Shown here: piece by piece, positions 7,869-16,931 of the stretch
How positions within the stretch are numbered: position 1 is the first letter of the stretch
Layout: the number at the start of each line of letters is the position of its first letter
Source: Pseudomonas plecoglossicida NBRC 103162 = DSM 15088
GTDB taxonomy: Bacteria > Pseudomonadota > Gammaproteobacteria > Pseudomonadales > Pseudomonadaceae
Assembly (NCBI RefSeq): GCF_000730665.1
Contig: NZ_BBIV01000023.1
Location: 25,241-89,240 of the forward strand
Direction: 5' to 3'
DNA length: 64,000 nt
Translations under genes and position numbers: made by a program
Notes under the pieces: model-generated
Databases searched by the model: none
What the model saw: only the letters and a program-made list of their open reading frames with translations
What the model was told of the DNA's origin: nothing

Positions 7869-9488
7869 TTAAAACTGATTCTTTTCCCCATTCGGCTGCA
7901 AGAACGCCGCTTCCAGCAACTGCTGGGTATAGGCATGTTGCGGCGCATGGAAGATCGCCTGCGCATCCCCCTGTTCCACCACATGCCCATGCTTGATCAC
8001 CATCAACTGGTGACTCAGCGCCTTGACCACTGCCAGGTCATGGCTGATGAACAGGTAGGTCAGGTTGTACTTCTGCTGCAGGTTCCTCAGCAGTTCCACC
8101 ACCTGCCGCTGCACCGTGCGGTCCAGCGCCGAAGTCGGTTCATCCAGCAGAATCAGCGCAGGCTTCAATACCAAAGCCCGGGCAATCGCGATGCGCTGGC
8201 GCTGCCCGCCGGAAAATTCATGGGGATAGCGATGCCGCGTGCGCGGGTCCAGGCCCACTTCCTCAAGCGCTGCAATGATCGCAGCCTCCTGCTCGGCCGG
8301 CGTGCCGATACGGTGAATGCGCAAACCCTCGCCGACGATGTCCTCCACGCACATGCGCGGGCTGAGGCTGCCGAACGGGTCCTGGAACACCACCTGCATC
8401 TCGCGCCGCAGTGGCCGCACTTGCTTCTGATTCATCCCTTCCAGCGATTGCCCGTGGAAGCGAATGCCGCCGCGACTGGATATCAGGCGCAAGATCGCCA
8501 GCCCGAGGGTGGACTTGCCCGACCCGGACTCGCCGACGATCCCCAGTGTCTGCCCCTGGGGCAGGCTGAAATTGATGCCGTCCACCGCCTTCACATGGTC
8601 GACGGTGCGTCGCAGCAGGCCTTTCTTGATCGGGAACCAGACCTTGAGATCGTTCACTTCCAGCAGTGGCGAGCCCACCGGGTTGTGCGCCGGCAAGCCA
8701 CTGGGTTCGGCATTGATCAGCATCTGCGTGTAGTGATGCTGTGGCGCGCTGAACAGCGTGGCGCAATCGGCCTGCTCGACGATCTGCCCGCGCTGCATCA
8801 CGCACACCCGGTGGGCGATACGGCGGACCAGGTTGAGGTCGTGGCTGATCAGCAGCAACGCCATGCCCAAGCGCGACTGCAGCTCCTTGAGCAAGTCGAG
8901 AATCTTCAACTGCACGGTCACATCGAGCGCCGTGGTCGGCTCGTCGGCGATCAGCAGGTCCGGCTCGTTGGCCAGGGCCATGGCGATCATCACCCGCTGG
9001 CGCTGGCCACCGGACAGCTCATGGGGCAGTGCCTTGAGGCGCTTGCGCGGCTCGGGGATGCCGACCATCTCCAGCAGCTCCAGGGTGCGCGCGGTCGCTT
9101 CCTTGCCGGTCAGGCCCTTGTGCAGCAGGAGGATTTCGTTGATCTGCTTTTCGATGCAATGCAGCGGGTTCAGCGAGGTCATCGGCTCCTGGAAGATCAT
9201 CGCGACGCGGTTGCCGCGGATGCGCTGCATGACCTTTTCGTTCTGTTGCAGCAGGTCCTTGCCTTCGAAGCGGATGCTGCCGCTGGGGTGACGCGCCAGC
9301 GGGTAAGGCAGCAGGCGCAGGATCGAGTGGGCGGTTACCGACTTGCCCGAGCCACTTTCGCCGACCAGGGCCAGGGTTTCGCCCTTGCGGATGTCGAAGC
9401 TGACGCCATCGACCACGCGGTTGACCTGCTCCCCGGTGACGAATTCCACCGCGAGGTCGCGCACTTCGATCAGGTTCTGTTCGGTCAT
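7869..9488 (-). CDS. nppD: Peptide ABC transporter, duplicated ATP-binding subunit (YejF/NppD type)
   Basis: This protein (539 aa) is a double ATPase that powers peptide import. Two complete nucleotide-binding domains are visible. The first has Walker A GESGSGKSV, signature LSGGQRQRV and Walker B LLIADEPTTALD. The second has GESGSGKST, FSGGQRQRI and LILLDEPTSALD. An OppC-type linker (SGLPAHNPVGSPLLEV) joins them. The ATG at 9488 follows a GAGGAAGTG ribosome site one base from the preceding permease stop; an upstream in-frame start would only lengthen the N-terminus into the permease gene. It is the last gene of the five-gene operon. The layout matches E. coli yejABEF and P. aeruginosa nppA1A2BCD, a peptidyl-nucleoside antibiotic and peptide importer; substrate transfer is inference. 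Confidence 0.9.
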   Translation of the reverse strand: MTEQNLIEVRDLAVEFVTGEQVNRVVDGVSFDIRKGETLALVGESGSGKSVTAHSILRLLPYPLARHPSGSIRFEGKDLLQQNEKVMQRIRGNRVAMIFQEPMTSLNPLHCIEKQINEILLLHKGLTGKEATARTLELLEMVGIPEPRKRLKALPHELSGGQRQRVMIAMALANEPDLLIADEPTTALDVTVQLKILDLLKELQSRLGMALLLISHDLNLVRRIAHRVCVMQRGQIVEQADCATLFSAPQHHYTQMLINAEPSGLPAHNPVGSPLLEVNDLKVWFPIKKGLLRRTVDHVKAVDGINFSLPQGQTLGIVGESGSGKSTLGLAILRLISSRGGIRFHGQSLEGMNQKQVRPLRREMQVVFQDPFGSLSPRMCVEDIVGEGLRIHRIGTPAEQEAAIIAALEEVGLDPRTRHRYPHEFSGGQRQRIAIARALVLKPALILLDEPTSALDRTVQRQVVELLRNLQQKYNLTYLFISHDLAVVKALSHQLMVIKHGHVVEQGDAQAIFHAPQHAYTQQLLEAAFLQPNGEKNQF

Positions 9489-9489
9489 T

Positions 9490-10509
9490 TCACTTCCTCG
9501 GGTCGAAGGCATCGCGGGCGGACTCGCCGATGAACACCAGCAGGCTCAGCATGATCGCCAACACGGCGAAGGCACTGATGCCCAGCCACGGCGCCTGCAG
9601 GTTGGACTTGCCCTGGGCCACCAGCTCGCCCAGCGATGGCGCGCCGGGCGGCAGGCCGAAGCCGAGGAAGTCCAGCGCAGTCAGGGTGCCGATGGCGCCC
9701 GTGAGGATGAACGGCATGAAGGTCATGGTCGAAATCATCGCGTTGGGCAGGATGTGCCGGTACATGATCGCGCCATTGCGCATGCCCAGGGCTCGTGCGG
9801 CACGCACGTATTCCAGGTTGCGCCCGCGCAGGAACTCGGCGCGCACCACATCCACCAGGCTCATCCACGAGAACAGCAGCATGATCCCCAGCAGCCACCA
9901 GAAGTTGGGCTGCACGAAGCTTGCGAGGATGATCAGCAGGTACAGCACCGGCAAGCCCGACCAGATTTCCAGGAAGCGCTGGCCGGCAAGGTCTACCCAA
10001 CCGCCGTAGAAGCCCTGCAGGGCACCGGCGATGACGCCAACGATGGAGCTGAGAATGGTCAGGGTCAGGGCGAACAGCACCGAGATGCGGAAGCCGTAGA
10101 TCACCCGCGCCAGCACATCGCGGCCCTGGTCGTCGGTGCCCAGCCAGTTGTCCGCCGAGGGCGGCGCGGGCGCGGGGACGCGCAGGTCGTAGTTGATGCT
10201 CTGGTAGCTGAACGGGATCGGCGCCCACAGCACGAAGCTGTCCTTCTTGGCCAGCAGCTCGCGGATGTACGGGCTCTTGTAGTTTGCCTCCAGCGGGAAT
10301 TCGCCGCCGAAGGTGGTTTCCGGGTAGCGCTTGAATGCCGGGAAGTACCACTCGCCGTCGTAGCGCACGGCAATCGGCTTGTCGTTGGCGATCAGCTCGG
10401 CGCCCAGGCTCAGGCCGAACAGGATCAGGAACAGCCACAGCGACCACCAGCCACGGCGGTTGGCCTTGAAGCGCTCGAAGCGCCGGCGGTTGAGAGGGGA
10501 CAAGGCCAT
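9490..10509 (-). CDS. nppC: Peptide ABC transporter permease (YejE/NppC type)
   Basis: This inner-membrane permease (339 aa) belongs to the DppC/OppC/YejE family. The N-terminus starts with a basic stretch (LNRRRFERFKANRRG), then a first transmembrane helix. It has a long periplasmic loop of about 100 residues, as in YejE, before the five-helix core. The EAA-type cytoplasmic loop reads EYVRAARALGMRNGAIMYRHILPN, the contact site for the ATPase. Its start lies one base after the stop of the other permease and its stop one base before the ATPase start, so the operon is tightly coupled. Confidence 0.92.
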   Translation of the reverse strand: MALSPLNRRRFERFKANRRGWWSLWLFLILFGLSLGAELIANDKPIAVRYDGEWYFPAFKRYPETTFGGEFPLEANYKSPYIRELLAKKDSFVLWAPIPFSYQSINYDLRVPAPAPPSADNWLGTDDQGRDVLARVIYGFRISVLFALTLTILSSIVGVIAGALQGFYGGWVDLAGQRFLEIWSGLPVLYLLIILASFVQPNFWWLLGIMLLFSWMSLVDVVRAEFLRGRNLEYVRAARALGMRNGAIMYRHILPNAMISTMTFMPFILTGAIGTLTALDFLGFGLPPGAPSLGELVAQGKSNLQAPWLGISAFAVLAIMLSLLVFIGESARDAFDPRK

Positions 10510-10510
10510 G

Positions 10511-11584
10511 TCAGTGCTCCCGGCTGGCGAAGTCGATGCGAGGATCGACCAGGGTGTAGGTCAGGTCGCCGATCAGTTTCACCACCAGCCCCAGCAGGGT
10601 GAAGATGAACAGGGTGCCGAAGACCACCGGGTAGTCGCGGTTGATCGCCGCTTCGAAGCTCATCAGGCCCAGGCCGTCGAGGCTGAAGATCACCTCGATC
10701 AGCAGGGAACCTGTGAAGAAGATGCCGATGAAGGCCGACGGGAAACCGGCGATCACCAGCAGCATGGCGTTGCGGAACACATGCCCGTACAGCACCCGCG
10801 GGCGGCTCAGGCCCTTGGCCTTGGCGGTGACCACGTACTGCTTGTTGATCTCGTCGAGGAAGCTGTTCTTGGTCAGCAGGGTCATGGTGGCGAAGTTGCC
10901 GATCACCAGCGCGGTGATCGGCAGCACCAGGTGCCAGAAGTAGTCCAGCACCTTGCCGGTGGTGGACAGCTCGTCGAAGTTGTTCGAGGTCAGCCCGCGC
11001 AGCGGGAACCAGTCGAAGTAGCTGCCGCCGGCGAACAGCACGATCAGCAGGATGGCGAACAGGAACGCGGGGATGGCGTAGCCGACGATGATTGCCGAAC
11101 TGGTCCAGACGTCGAAGTGGCTGCCGTGGCGCACTGCCTTGGCAATGCCCAGCGGGATCGACACCAGGTACATGATCAGCGTGCTCCACAGCCCCAGCGA
11201 AATCGACACCGGCATCTTCTCGACGATCAGGTCGATGACCTTGGCGTCGCGGAAGAAGCTGTCGCCAAAGTCCAGTTGGGCGTAGTTCTTGACCATGATC
11301 CACAGGCGCTCGGGTGCCGACTTGTCGAAGCCGTACATGCGCTCGATCTCGGCGATCAGCGCCGGGTCCAGGCCCTGGGCACCGCGGTAGTTGGAGCCGG
11401 CCACCGAGACTTCGGCACCGCCGCCGGCAATGCGGCTGGTGGCGCCCTCGAAGCCTTCGAGCTTGGCGATCATCTGTTCCACCGGGCCGCCGGGGGCGGC
11501 CTGGACGATGATGAAGTTGATGACCAGGATGCCGAACAGGGTCGGGATGATCAGCAGCAGGCGGCGCAGGATGTAGGCCAGCAT
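10511..11584 (-). CDS. nppB: Peptide ABC transporter permease (YejB/NppB type)
   Basis: This inner-membrane permease (357 aa) belongs to the DppB/OppB/YejB family. It opens with a transmembrane helix (MLAYILRRLLLIIPTLFGIL), continues with the extended periplasmic segment typical of YejB, and has the EAA loop YVVTAKAKGLSRPRVLYGHVFRNA. It pairs with the 339-aa permease to form the channel. The gene begins one base after the stop of the binding-protein gene at 11586-13421. Confidence 0.92.
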   Translation of the reverse strand: MLAYILRRLLLIIPTLFGILVINFIIVQAAPGGPVEQMIAKLEGFEGATSRIAGGGAEVSVAGSNYRGAQGLDPALIAEIERMYGFDKSAPERLWIMVKNYAQLDFGDSFFRDAKVIDLIVEKMPVSISLGLWSTLIMYLVSIPLGIAKAVRHGSHFDVWTSSAIIVGYAIPAFLFAILLIVLFAGGSYFDWFPLRGLTSNNFDELSTTGKVLDYFWHLVLPITALVIGNFATMTLLTKNSFLDEINKQYVVTAKAKGLSRPRVLYGHVFRNAMLLVIAGFPSAFIGIFFTGSLLIEVIFSLDGLGLMSFEAAINRDYPVVFGTLFIFTLLGLVVKLIGDLTYTLVDPRIDFASREH

Positions 11585-11585
11585 G

Positions 11586-13421
11586 TCATTGGGCCTCTTG
11601 CGCAGGTGCTTCGGTCACGGCCGGGGTCACGTCGGGCTTGATCCACCAGGTGTCGATGCCGATATCGTACTTGGGCGACACCGCGGGGTGGCCGATGTGG
11701 TTCCAGTAGGCCACGCGCCAGGTCTTGATGTGCCAGTTGGGAATCACGTAGTAACCCCACAGCAGCACGCGGTCGAGGGCGCGGGTGTGGTCGACCAGGT
11801 TTTGCCGGGAGTCGGCGTTGATCAACTGTTCGACCAGTTGGTCGATGGCCGGGTCGCGCAGGCCGATGAAGTTGCGGCTGCCGGGGTTGTCGGCGGCGGC
11901 GCTGGTCCAGTATTCGCGCTGCTCGTTACCCGGCGAGTTGGACTGCGAGAAACCGCTGACGATCATGTCGTAGTCGCGCGAACGCAAGCGCGTGATGTAC
12001 TGCGAGACGTCGACGCGGCGGATGCTCAGGTCGATGCCAAGGTCGGCCAGGTTGCGCTTGAACGGCAGCAGGATGCGCTCGAACTCGGTCTGCGCCAGCA
12101 GGAACTCGATGGAAACCGGCTTGCCGTTCTGGTCGACCATCTTGTCGTCGACGATCTTCCAGCCGGCTTCCTGCAGCAGCTTGTAGGCCTGGCGCTGCTG
12201 TTCGCGGATCATGCCGCTGCCGTCGGTGACCGGGTTGTGGAAGGCTTCGCCGAAGACCTGCTCGGGCACCTTGCCACGCAGCGGTTCGAGGATTTTCAGC
12301 TCGCTTGGGCTCGGCTGGCCCTTGGCCGCCATTTCGGAGTTCTCGAAGTAGCTGCCGGTGCGGGTGTAGGCACCATTGAACAGCTGCTTGTTGGTCCATT
12401 CGAAATCCAGCAGCAGGCTCAGCGCGTGGCGCACGCGCACGTCCTGAAACACCGGCTTGCGCAGGTTGAAGATGAAGCCCTGCATGCCGGTGGGGTTGCC
12501 GTTGGGCAGCTCTTCCTTGATCAGGCGGCCGTCGCGCACCGCCGGCACGTTGTAGGCGGTGGCCCAGTTCTTCGCGCTGGTCTCCAGGCCGTAGTCGAAC
12601 TGGCCGGCCTTGAGCGCTTCGAGGGCGACGGTGTTGTCGCGGTAGGAATCGAAGGTCATGGCGTCGAAGTTGTAGAAGCCGCGGTTGATCGGCAGGTCCT
12701 TGGCCCAGTAGTCCTTGACCCGCTCGTAGCGGATCGAGCGGCCGGCCTTGACCTCGGCGATCTTGTAGGGGCCGCTGCCCAGCGGGATTTCCAGGTTGCC
12801 ACGGTTGAACTCGCGGCCCTCGTACCAATGCTTGGGCAGCACCGGCAGTTGGCCGAGGATCAGCGGCAGCTCGCGGTTGTTCTGGTGCTTGAACTTGAAC
12901 AGCACGCGCAGCGGATCTTCGGCGACCACTTCGGCGACGTCGGCGTAATACTGGCGGTACAGCGGGGCGCCGTCCTTGATCAGGGCGTTGAAGGTGAACA
13001 CCACGTCGTCGGCGCGCATCGGGTGGCCGTCGTGGAAGCGTGCCTCGGGGCGCAGGTAGAAGCGTACCCAGCTGTTGTCCGGGGCCTTCTCGATCTTGCC
13101 GGCCACCAGGCCGTACTCGGTGAACGGCTCGTCCAGGCTCTGGCGCATCAGGGTGTCGTAGATGGCACCGACGTTTTCGGCCGGCACACCCTTGTTGATG
13201 AACGGGTTGAGGCTGTCGAAGCCACCGAAGCTGGACTGGCGGAAGGTGCCGCCCTTGGGCGCGTCGGGGTTGACGAAGTCGAAGTGCTTGAAGTCGGCCG
13301 GGTATTTCGGCGCCTCGTCGTACAGGGTCAGCGCGTGTTGCGGTGCGGCCAGGGCCGGCAGGCTCAAGCAGGCCAGCAACAGGCTGCCGGCCAGCTGGCG
13401 CAGGCGGGGCATGGGCATCAT
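11586..13421 (-). CDS. nppA2: Periplasmic peptide-binding protein, second copy (YejA/NppA2 type)
   Basis: This extracellular solute-binding protein (family 5, 611 aa) has a signal peptide (PRLRQLAGSLLLACLSLPALAA, cleaved about residue 24). The mature domain carries typical stretches DFVNPDAPKGGTFR, ARFHDGHPMRADDVVFTF and PLGSGPYKIAEV. The start at 13421 was chosen because its ATG overlaps the stop of the preceding binding-protein gene by 4 bases (ATGA), giving translational coupling and a complete signal peptide. It is a diverged paralogue of its neighbour at 13418-15247. Two binding proteins for one permease pair are known in the P. aeruginosa Npp system, where they widen or modulate substrate range. 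Confidence 0.88.
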   Translation of the reverse strand: MMPMPRLRQLAGSLLLACLSLPALAAPQHALTLYDEAPKYPADFKHFDFVNPDAPKGGTFRQSSFGGFDSLNPFINKGVPAENVGAIYDTLMRQSLDEPFTEYGLVAGKIEKAPDNSWVRFYLRPEARFHDGHPMRADDVVFTFNALIKDGAPLYRQYYADVAEVVAEDPLRVLFKFKHQNNRELPLILGQLPVLPKHWYEGREFNRGNLEIPLGSGPYKIAEVKAGRSIRYERVKDYWAKDLPINRGFYNFDAMTFDSYRDNTVALEALKAGQFDYGLETSAKNWATAYNVPAVRDGRLIKEELPNGNPTGMQGFIFNLRKPVFQDVRVRHALSLLLDFEWTNKQLFNGAYTRTGSYFENSEMAAKGQPSPSELKILEPLRGKVPEQVFGEAFHNPVTDGSGMIREQQRQAYKLLQEAGWKIVDDKMVDQNGKPVSIEFLLAQTEFERILLPFKRNLADLGIDLSIRRVDVSQYITRLRSRDYDMIVSGFSQSNSPGNEQREYWTSAAADNPGSRNFIGLRDPAIDQLVEQLINADSRQNLVDHTRALDRVLLWGYYVIPNWHIKTWRVAYWNHIGHPAVSPKYDIGIDTWWIKPDVTPAVTEAPAQEAQ

Positions 13422-15247
13422 TGGGCTTTCTCCGAAGGCTTTATCCACCAGCTGTTCAGCCCGAGGGTGTAGGGCGGCGTGGTGACGAAGGCGAACCGGT
13501 TGCGGTAGGCCAGGCGGTGATTGTCGAGATACCAGTTGGGGATCATGTAGTACTGCCATGAAAGCACACGGTCCAGGGCGCGCGCGGCGGCGACCTGGTC
13601 ATCGCGGGTGCGGGCGGCGAGCAGGGTGTCGAGCAGGTGGTCGACCACCGGGTCCTTGACCCCAGCATAGTTCTTGCTGCCCTTGGTCGAGGCCTGGCTT
13701 GAGTGGAAGTACAGCCACTGTTCGAGGCCGGGGCTCAGGGTCTGGTTGAGGGTCATCAGGATCATGTCGAAGTCGAACTGGTCCAGGCGTTGTTTGTACT
13801 GGGCACGGTCCACGGTGCGCAAGTGCGCGTCGATGCCGATGCTGGCCAGGTTTTCGACATAGGGTTGCAGGATGCGTTCGAGGTTGGGGTTCACCAGCAG
13901 CAGTTCCATGCGCAGTTGCTGGCCCTTGCCGTCCACCAGCCGCTGGCCATCGAGTTTCCAGCCCGCCTGGCCGAGCAGGGTCAAGGCCTGGCGCAAGGTC
14001 TGGCGGCTGATGCCGCGCCCGTCGGTATGGCTGACCTGGTAGGGCTGGGTGAACATCTTTTCCGGCAGTTGGTCACGAAATGGCGCCAGCAGCAGCCATT
14101 CCTTGCCGGTGGGCAGGCCGTCCGCTGCGAACTCGCTGTTGGGGTAATAGCTGGTCGAGCGGCGGTAGGCACTGCTGAACAGGGCGCGGTTGGTCCACTC
14201 GAAGTCGAGCATCAGGCCCAGCGCCTGCCGCACGCGGGCGTCGCTGAAGCTGGCGCGGCGGCTGTTCATGAACAGGCCTTGGGTCTGGGTCGGGATGCGG
14301 TGCGGGATCTGCGCCTTGATCACCTCACCGCGGCGCACGGCCGGGAAGTTGTAGCCGTTGGCCCAGTTCTTCGCCTGGTGCTCGATGTAGATGTCGAACT
14401 CGCCGGCCTTGAAGGCTTCGAAGGCCACCGTGGCGTCGCGGTAGAACTCGTACTCGATGCGGTTGAAGTTGTACTTGCCGCGGTTCACCGCCAGGTCCTT
14501 GCCCCAGTAGTTCTTCACCCGCTCGAACACCAGGTGACGGCCAGGTTGAACCTGGGTGATGCGGTACGGGCCGCTGCCCAGTGGCGGCTCGAAGGTGGTG
14601 GCCTTGAAGTCGCGGCGTTGCCAGTAGTGCTTGGGCAGTACCGGCATCTCGCCCAGGCGCAGGATCAGCAGCGGGTTGCCGGCGCGCTTGAAGACGAAGC
14701 GGATGCGCAGCGGGCCGAGGATGTCGACGCGCTGCACTTCCTGCAGGTTGGTGCGGTAGATCGGGTGGCCTTCCTTGAGCAGCGTGCGGTAGGAAAAGGC
14801 CACATCGGCCGCGGTGATCGGCTTGCCGTCATGCCAGCGCGCTTCCGGGCGCAGGTTGAACACCACCCAGCTGCGGTCTTCACTGTACTCGACCGAACGG
14901 GCGATCAGGCCGTAGCTGGAGGTGGGTTCGTCACCCGATGGGTCGTACTGGCCGGTGCCGACCATCAGTGTCTCGTTCAGCTCGCTCACGCCGTACTGCA
15001 GGAAGTTCGGCGTGGTCACCGGGCTGCTGCCCTTGAAGGTGTAGGGGTTGAGCGTGTCGAAGGTGCCGAACGCCATCGCCCGCAAGGTGCCACCCTTGGG
15101 CGCTTGCGGGTTGACCCAGTCGAAGTGGGTGAAGGTGGCTGGGTACTTGAGCGTGCCGAACTGCGCGTATCCGTGGCTTTCGCTCACCATCGCGGCTGCG
15201 GGAAAGCTCAAGGCCAGGCTGAGAGACAGCAGGAGGGGACGTATCAA
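13418..15247 (-). CDS. nppA1: Periplasmic peptide-binding protein, first copy (YejA/NppA1 type), probable TTG start
   Basis: This solute-binding protein (609 aa) is the first gene of the peptide-import operon. The mature part matches the neighbouring paralogue (HFDWVNPQAPKGGTLRAM, ARWHDGKPITAADVAFSYRT, PLGSGPYRITQV, FNRIEYEFYRDATVAFEAFKAG). No ATG gives a full signal peptide. The TTG at 15247 yields LIRPLLLSLSLALSFPAAA, a good signal sequence ending AAA, and a length equal to the paralogue. The only nearby ATG (15190, MVSESHGYAQ) would remove it. A weak GGAT-type site precedes the TTG. The gene lies 168 bases downstream of mltD on the same strand, with a REP element between. Confidence 0.85.
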   Translation of the reverse strand: MIRPLLLSLSLALSFPAAAMVSESHGYAQFGTLKYPATFTHFDWVNPQAPKGGTLRAMAFGTFDTLNPYTFKGSSPVTTPNFLQYGVSELNETLMVGTGQYDPSGDEPTSSYGLIARSVEYSEDRSWVVFNLRPEARWHDGKPITAADVAFSYRTLLKEGHPIYRTNLQEVQRVDILGPLRIRFVFKRAGNPLLILRLGEMPVLPKHYWQRRDFKATTFEPPLGSGPYRITQVQPGRHLVFERVKNYWGKDLAVNRGKYNFNRIEYEFYRDATVAFEAFKAGEFDIYIEHQAKNWANGYNFPAVRRGEVIKAQIPHRIPTQTQGLFMNSRRASFSDARVRQALGLMLDFEWTNRALFSSAYRRSTSYYPNSEFAADGLPTGKEWLLLAPFRDQLPEKMFTQPYQVSHTDGRGISRQTLRQALTLLGQAGWKLDGQRLVDGKGQQLRMELLLVNPNLERILQPYVENLASIGIDAHLRTVDRAQYKQRLDQFDFDMILMTLNQTLSPGLEQWLYFHSSQASTKGSKNYAGVKDPVVDHLLDTLLAARTRDDQVAAARALDRVLSWQYYMIPNWYLDNHRLAYRNRFAFVTTPPYTLGLNSWWIKPSEKAQ

Positions 15248-15341
15248 GTCGGCATCCGATCCAGAGGCGTTGGGCTTTAGTCGGGGTACAGTAACAGCTT
15301 GGCGGGGTTGGAAAAAGAGGATGTCAGGGGCGGGCGGGAGG

Positions 15342-15393
15342 GGGCTGTGCGCCCCAATCGCCGGCAAGCCGGCTCCCACAGCCGGCGATTGGA
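15342..15393. repeat. REP element between mltD and the peptide-import operon
   Basis: A single REP core (CGCCGGCAAGCCGGCTCCCA, from 15359) is flanked by GGGGCTGTGCGCCCC and followed by a second short CCGGCGATTGG. It sits in the gap between mltD and the downstream binding-protein gene, on a strand where both are read leftward, and so may limit read-through. Same family as the pairs at 3435 and 19856. Confidence 0.85.
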
Positions 15394-15415
15394 CGATTGG
15401 GCGATTGGGGTTACA

Positions 15416-16831
15416 TCAATGCGGCAGGTAGACGGTCAAGGTCTGGCCCGGCTTCAGCGCATGGCCGCTACGCGGGTTCCAGCGCTTGAGGTGCTGCATC
15501 TCGACATTGAAACGTTTGGCAACCAAATACAGCGAGTCACCCTTGCGGACCTTGTATTGGGTCGTGCGCTCGCCGGAGGCTGCCACCCGGTTTCCCGCGG
15601 CGCTCGGCGCATTGCCGCCGCGCAGTGCCAGAACCTGCCCGGCTTTAACACGATTGCCCGGCAGTTTGTTCCAGCGCTGGATGTCCTTGACCGACACCCG
15701 GTTGGCCTTGGCGATGGTGCCCAGGTTGTCGCCACGCTTGACCCGGTAGGTGCGTGCAGTCGCCGGCGCTCGGGCTTCGGCGACTGCGCGCTCGAATACA
15801 GCCTTGTTCGGCTTGAGGCTGATCAACTGCTCGGGCTTGAGGTCGGTCAGCAACTGCGCCTTGGCGGTCGGCACCAGCAGTTGCTGCGGCCCATCGACGG
15901 TCATGCGCTTCTTGAATGCCGGGTTGAGCTGGATCAGCTCGTCCTCGTCGATGTTGGCGAAGGCAGCCACGCGCGACAGGTCGAGGCGTTCGTTGATGGC
16001 GACTGCTTCGAAGTAGGGCTCGTTGGCGATCGGGTTGAGGTTCACGCCGTAGGCCTCTGGGGTCGAGACCACCTGCGACAGGGCCAGCAGCTTGGGCACG
16101 TAGTCGCGGGTTTCCTGCGGCAGTGGCAGGTTCCAGTAGTCGGTGGGCAGGCCGAGCTTTTCGTTGCGCTCGATCGCCCGGCTGACGGTGCCTTCGCCGG
16201 CGTTGTAGGCGGCCAGGGCCAGCAGCCAGTCGCCGTTGAACATGTCATGCAGGCGGGTCAGGTAGTCCAGCGCGGCGTTGGTCGACGCGGTGACGTCGCG
16301 GCGGCCGTCATAGAAGTTGGTCTGGCGCAGGTTGAAGTGACGCCCGGTGGACGGGATGAACTGCCACATGCCCGCGGCATGGGCGCGCGAGTAGGCCATT
16401 GGGTTGTAGGCGCTCTCGATCGCCGGCAGCAGCGCCAGCTCCAGCGGCATGTCGCGTTCTTCGAGGCGTTCGACGATGTAGTGCAGGTAGAGGCTGCCGC
16501 GCTCGCCGGCGTTCTCGAGGAACGAAGGGTTGCTGGCGAACCACAGGCGCTGCTGCTCGATACGCGGATTGACGTCGATGCTGTCCTGCAGGGCGAAGCC
16601 CTGGCGCATGCGCTCCCACACATCCTGCGGCGGCTCGACGGGTTTGACCGCGAGCGGGGCAGGCTTGTGCTTGATCCGCGCCTGGTAGTTGTGCGCGCGA
16701 ACGCTCTCGGCTTCGTCGAGCTGACGGGTGCTCTGGCAGCCCACCAGGGTGGCGGCCAGCGCCAGCGCACTGATCTGGGCCAGGCGCCTCAGGGCGACTG
16801 AATGAGGGGTTCTGCGGCTACGGGAAGACAT
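15416..16831 (-). CDS. mltD: Membrane-bound lytic murein transglycosylase D
   Basis: MltD (471 aa) is an outer-membrane lipoprotein that cleaves the glycan chain of peptidoglycan. It has a lipoprotein signal peptide with lipobox LVGC (Cys32). The SLT domain (about residues 110-250) carries the catalytic Glu in AIESAYNP, then SRAHAAGMWQFIPSTGR and LALAAYNAGEGTV. Two C-terminal LysM repeats bind peptidoglycan (YRVKRGDNLGTIAKANRVS and YKVRKGDSLYLVAKRFNVE). The neighbourhood mltD-gloB is conserved in Pseudomonas. The start at 16831 gives the lipoprotein signal directly. Confidence 0.95.
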   Translation of the reverse strand: MSSRSRRTPHSVALRRLAQISALALAATLVGCQSTRQLDEAESVRAHNYQARIKHKPAPLAVKPVEPPQDVWERMRQGFALQDSIDVNPRIEQQRLWFASNPSFLENAGERGSLYLHYIVERLEERDMPLELALLPAIESAYNPMAYSRAHAAGMWQFIPSTGRHFNLRQTNFYDGRRDVTASTNAALDYLTRLHDMFNGDWLLALAAYNAGEGTVSRAIERNEKLGLPTDYWNLPLPQETRDYVPKLLALSQVVSTPEAYGVNLNPIANEPYFEAVAINERLDLSRVAAFANIDEDELIQLNPAFKKRMTVDGPQQLLVPTAKAQLLTDLKPEQLISLKPNKAVFERAVAEARAPATARTYRVKRGDNLGTIAKANRVSVKDIQRWNKLPGNRVKAGQVLALRGGNAPSAAGNRVAASGERTTQYKVRKGDSLYLVAKRFNVEMQHLKRWNPRSGHALKPGQTLTVYLPH

Positions 16832-16931
16832 CGGCGGGGACAGGTTTCCGGGCGAAAAATTTCGGCGATTCTAGAAACCGCACCCGGCCGGGTCAACCGT
16901 TGTCACCGCTCTGCGATATATCTTGAGGTTA

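Noticed and set aside
16882..16893. ACCCGGCCGGGT palindrome upstream of mltD
   Set aside because: Short GC palindromes are expected often in this GC-rich DNA, and there is no second copy or promoter context to support a regulatory role.
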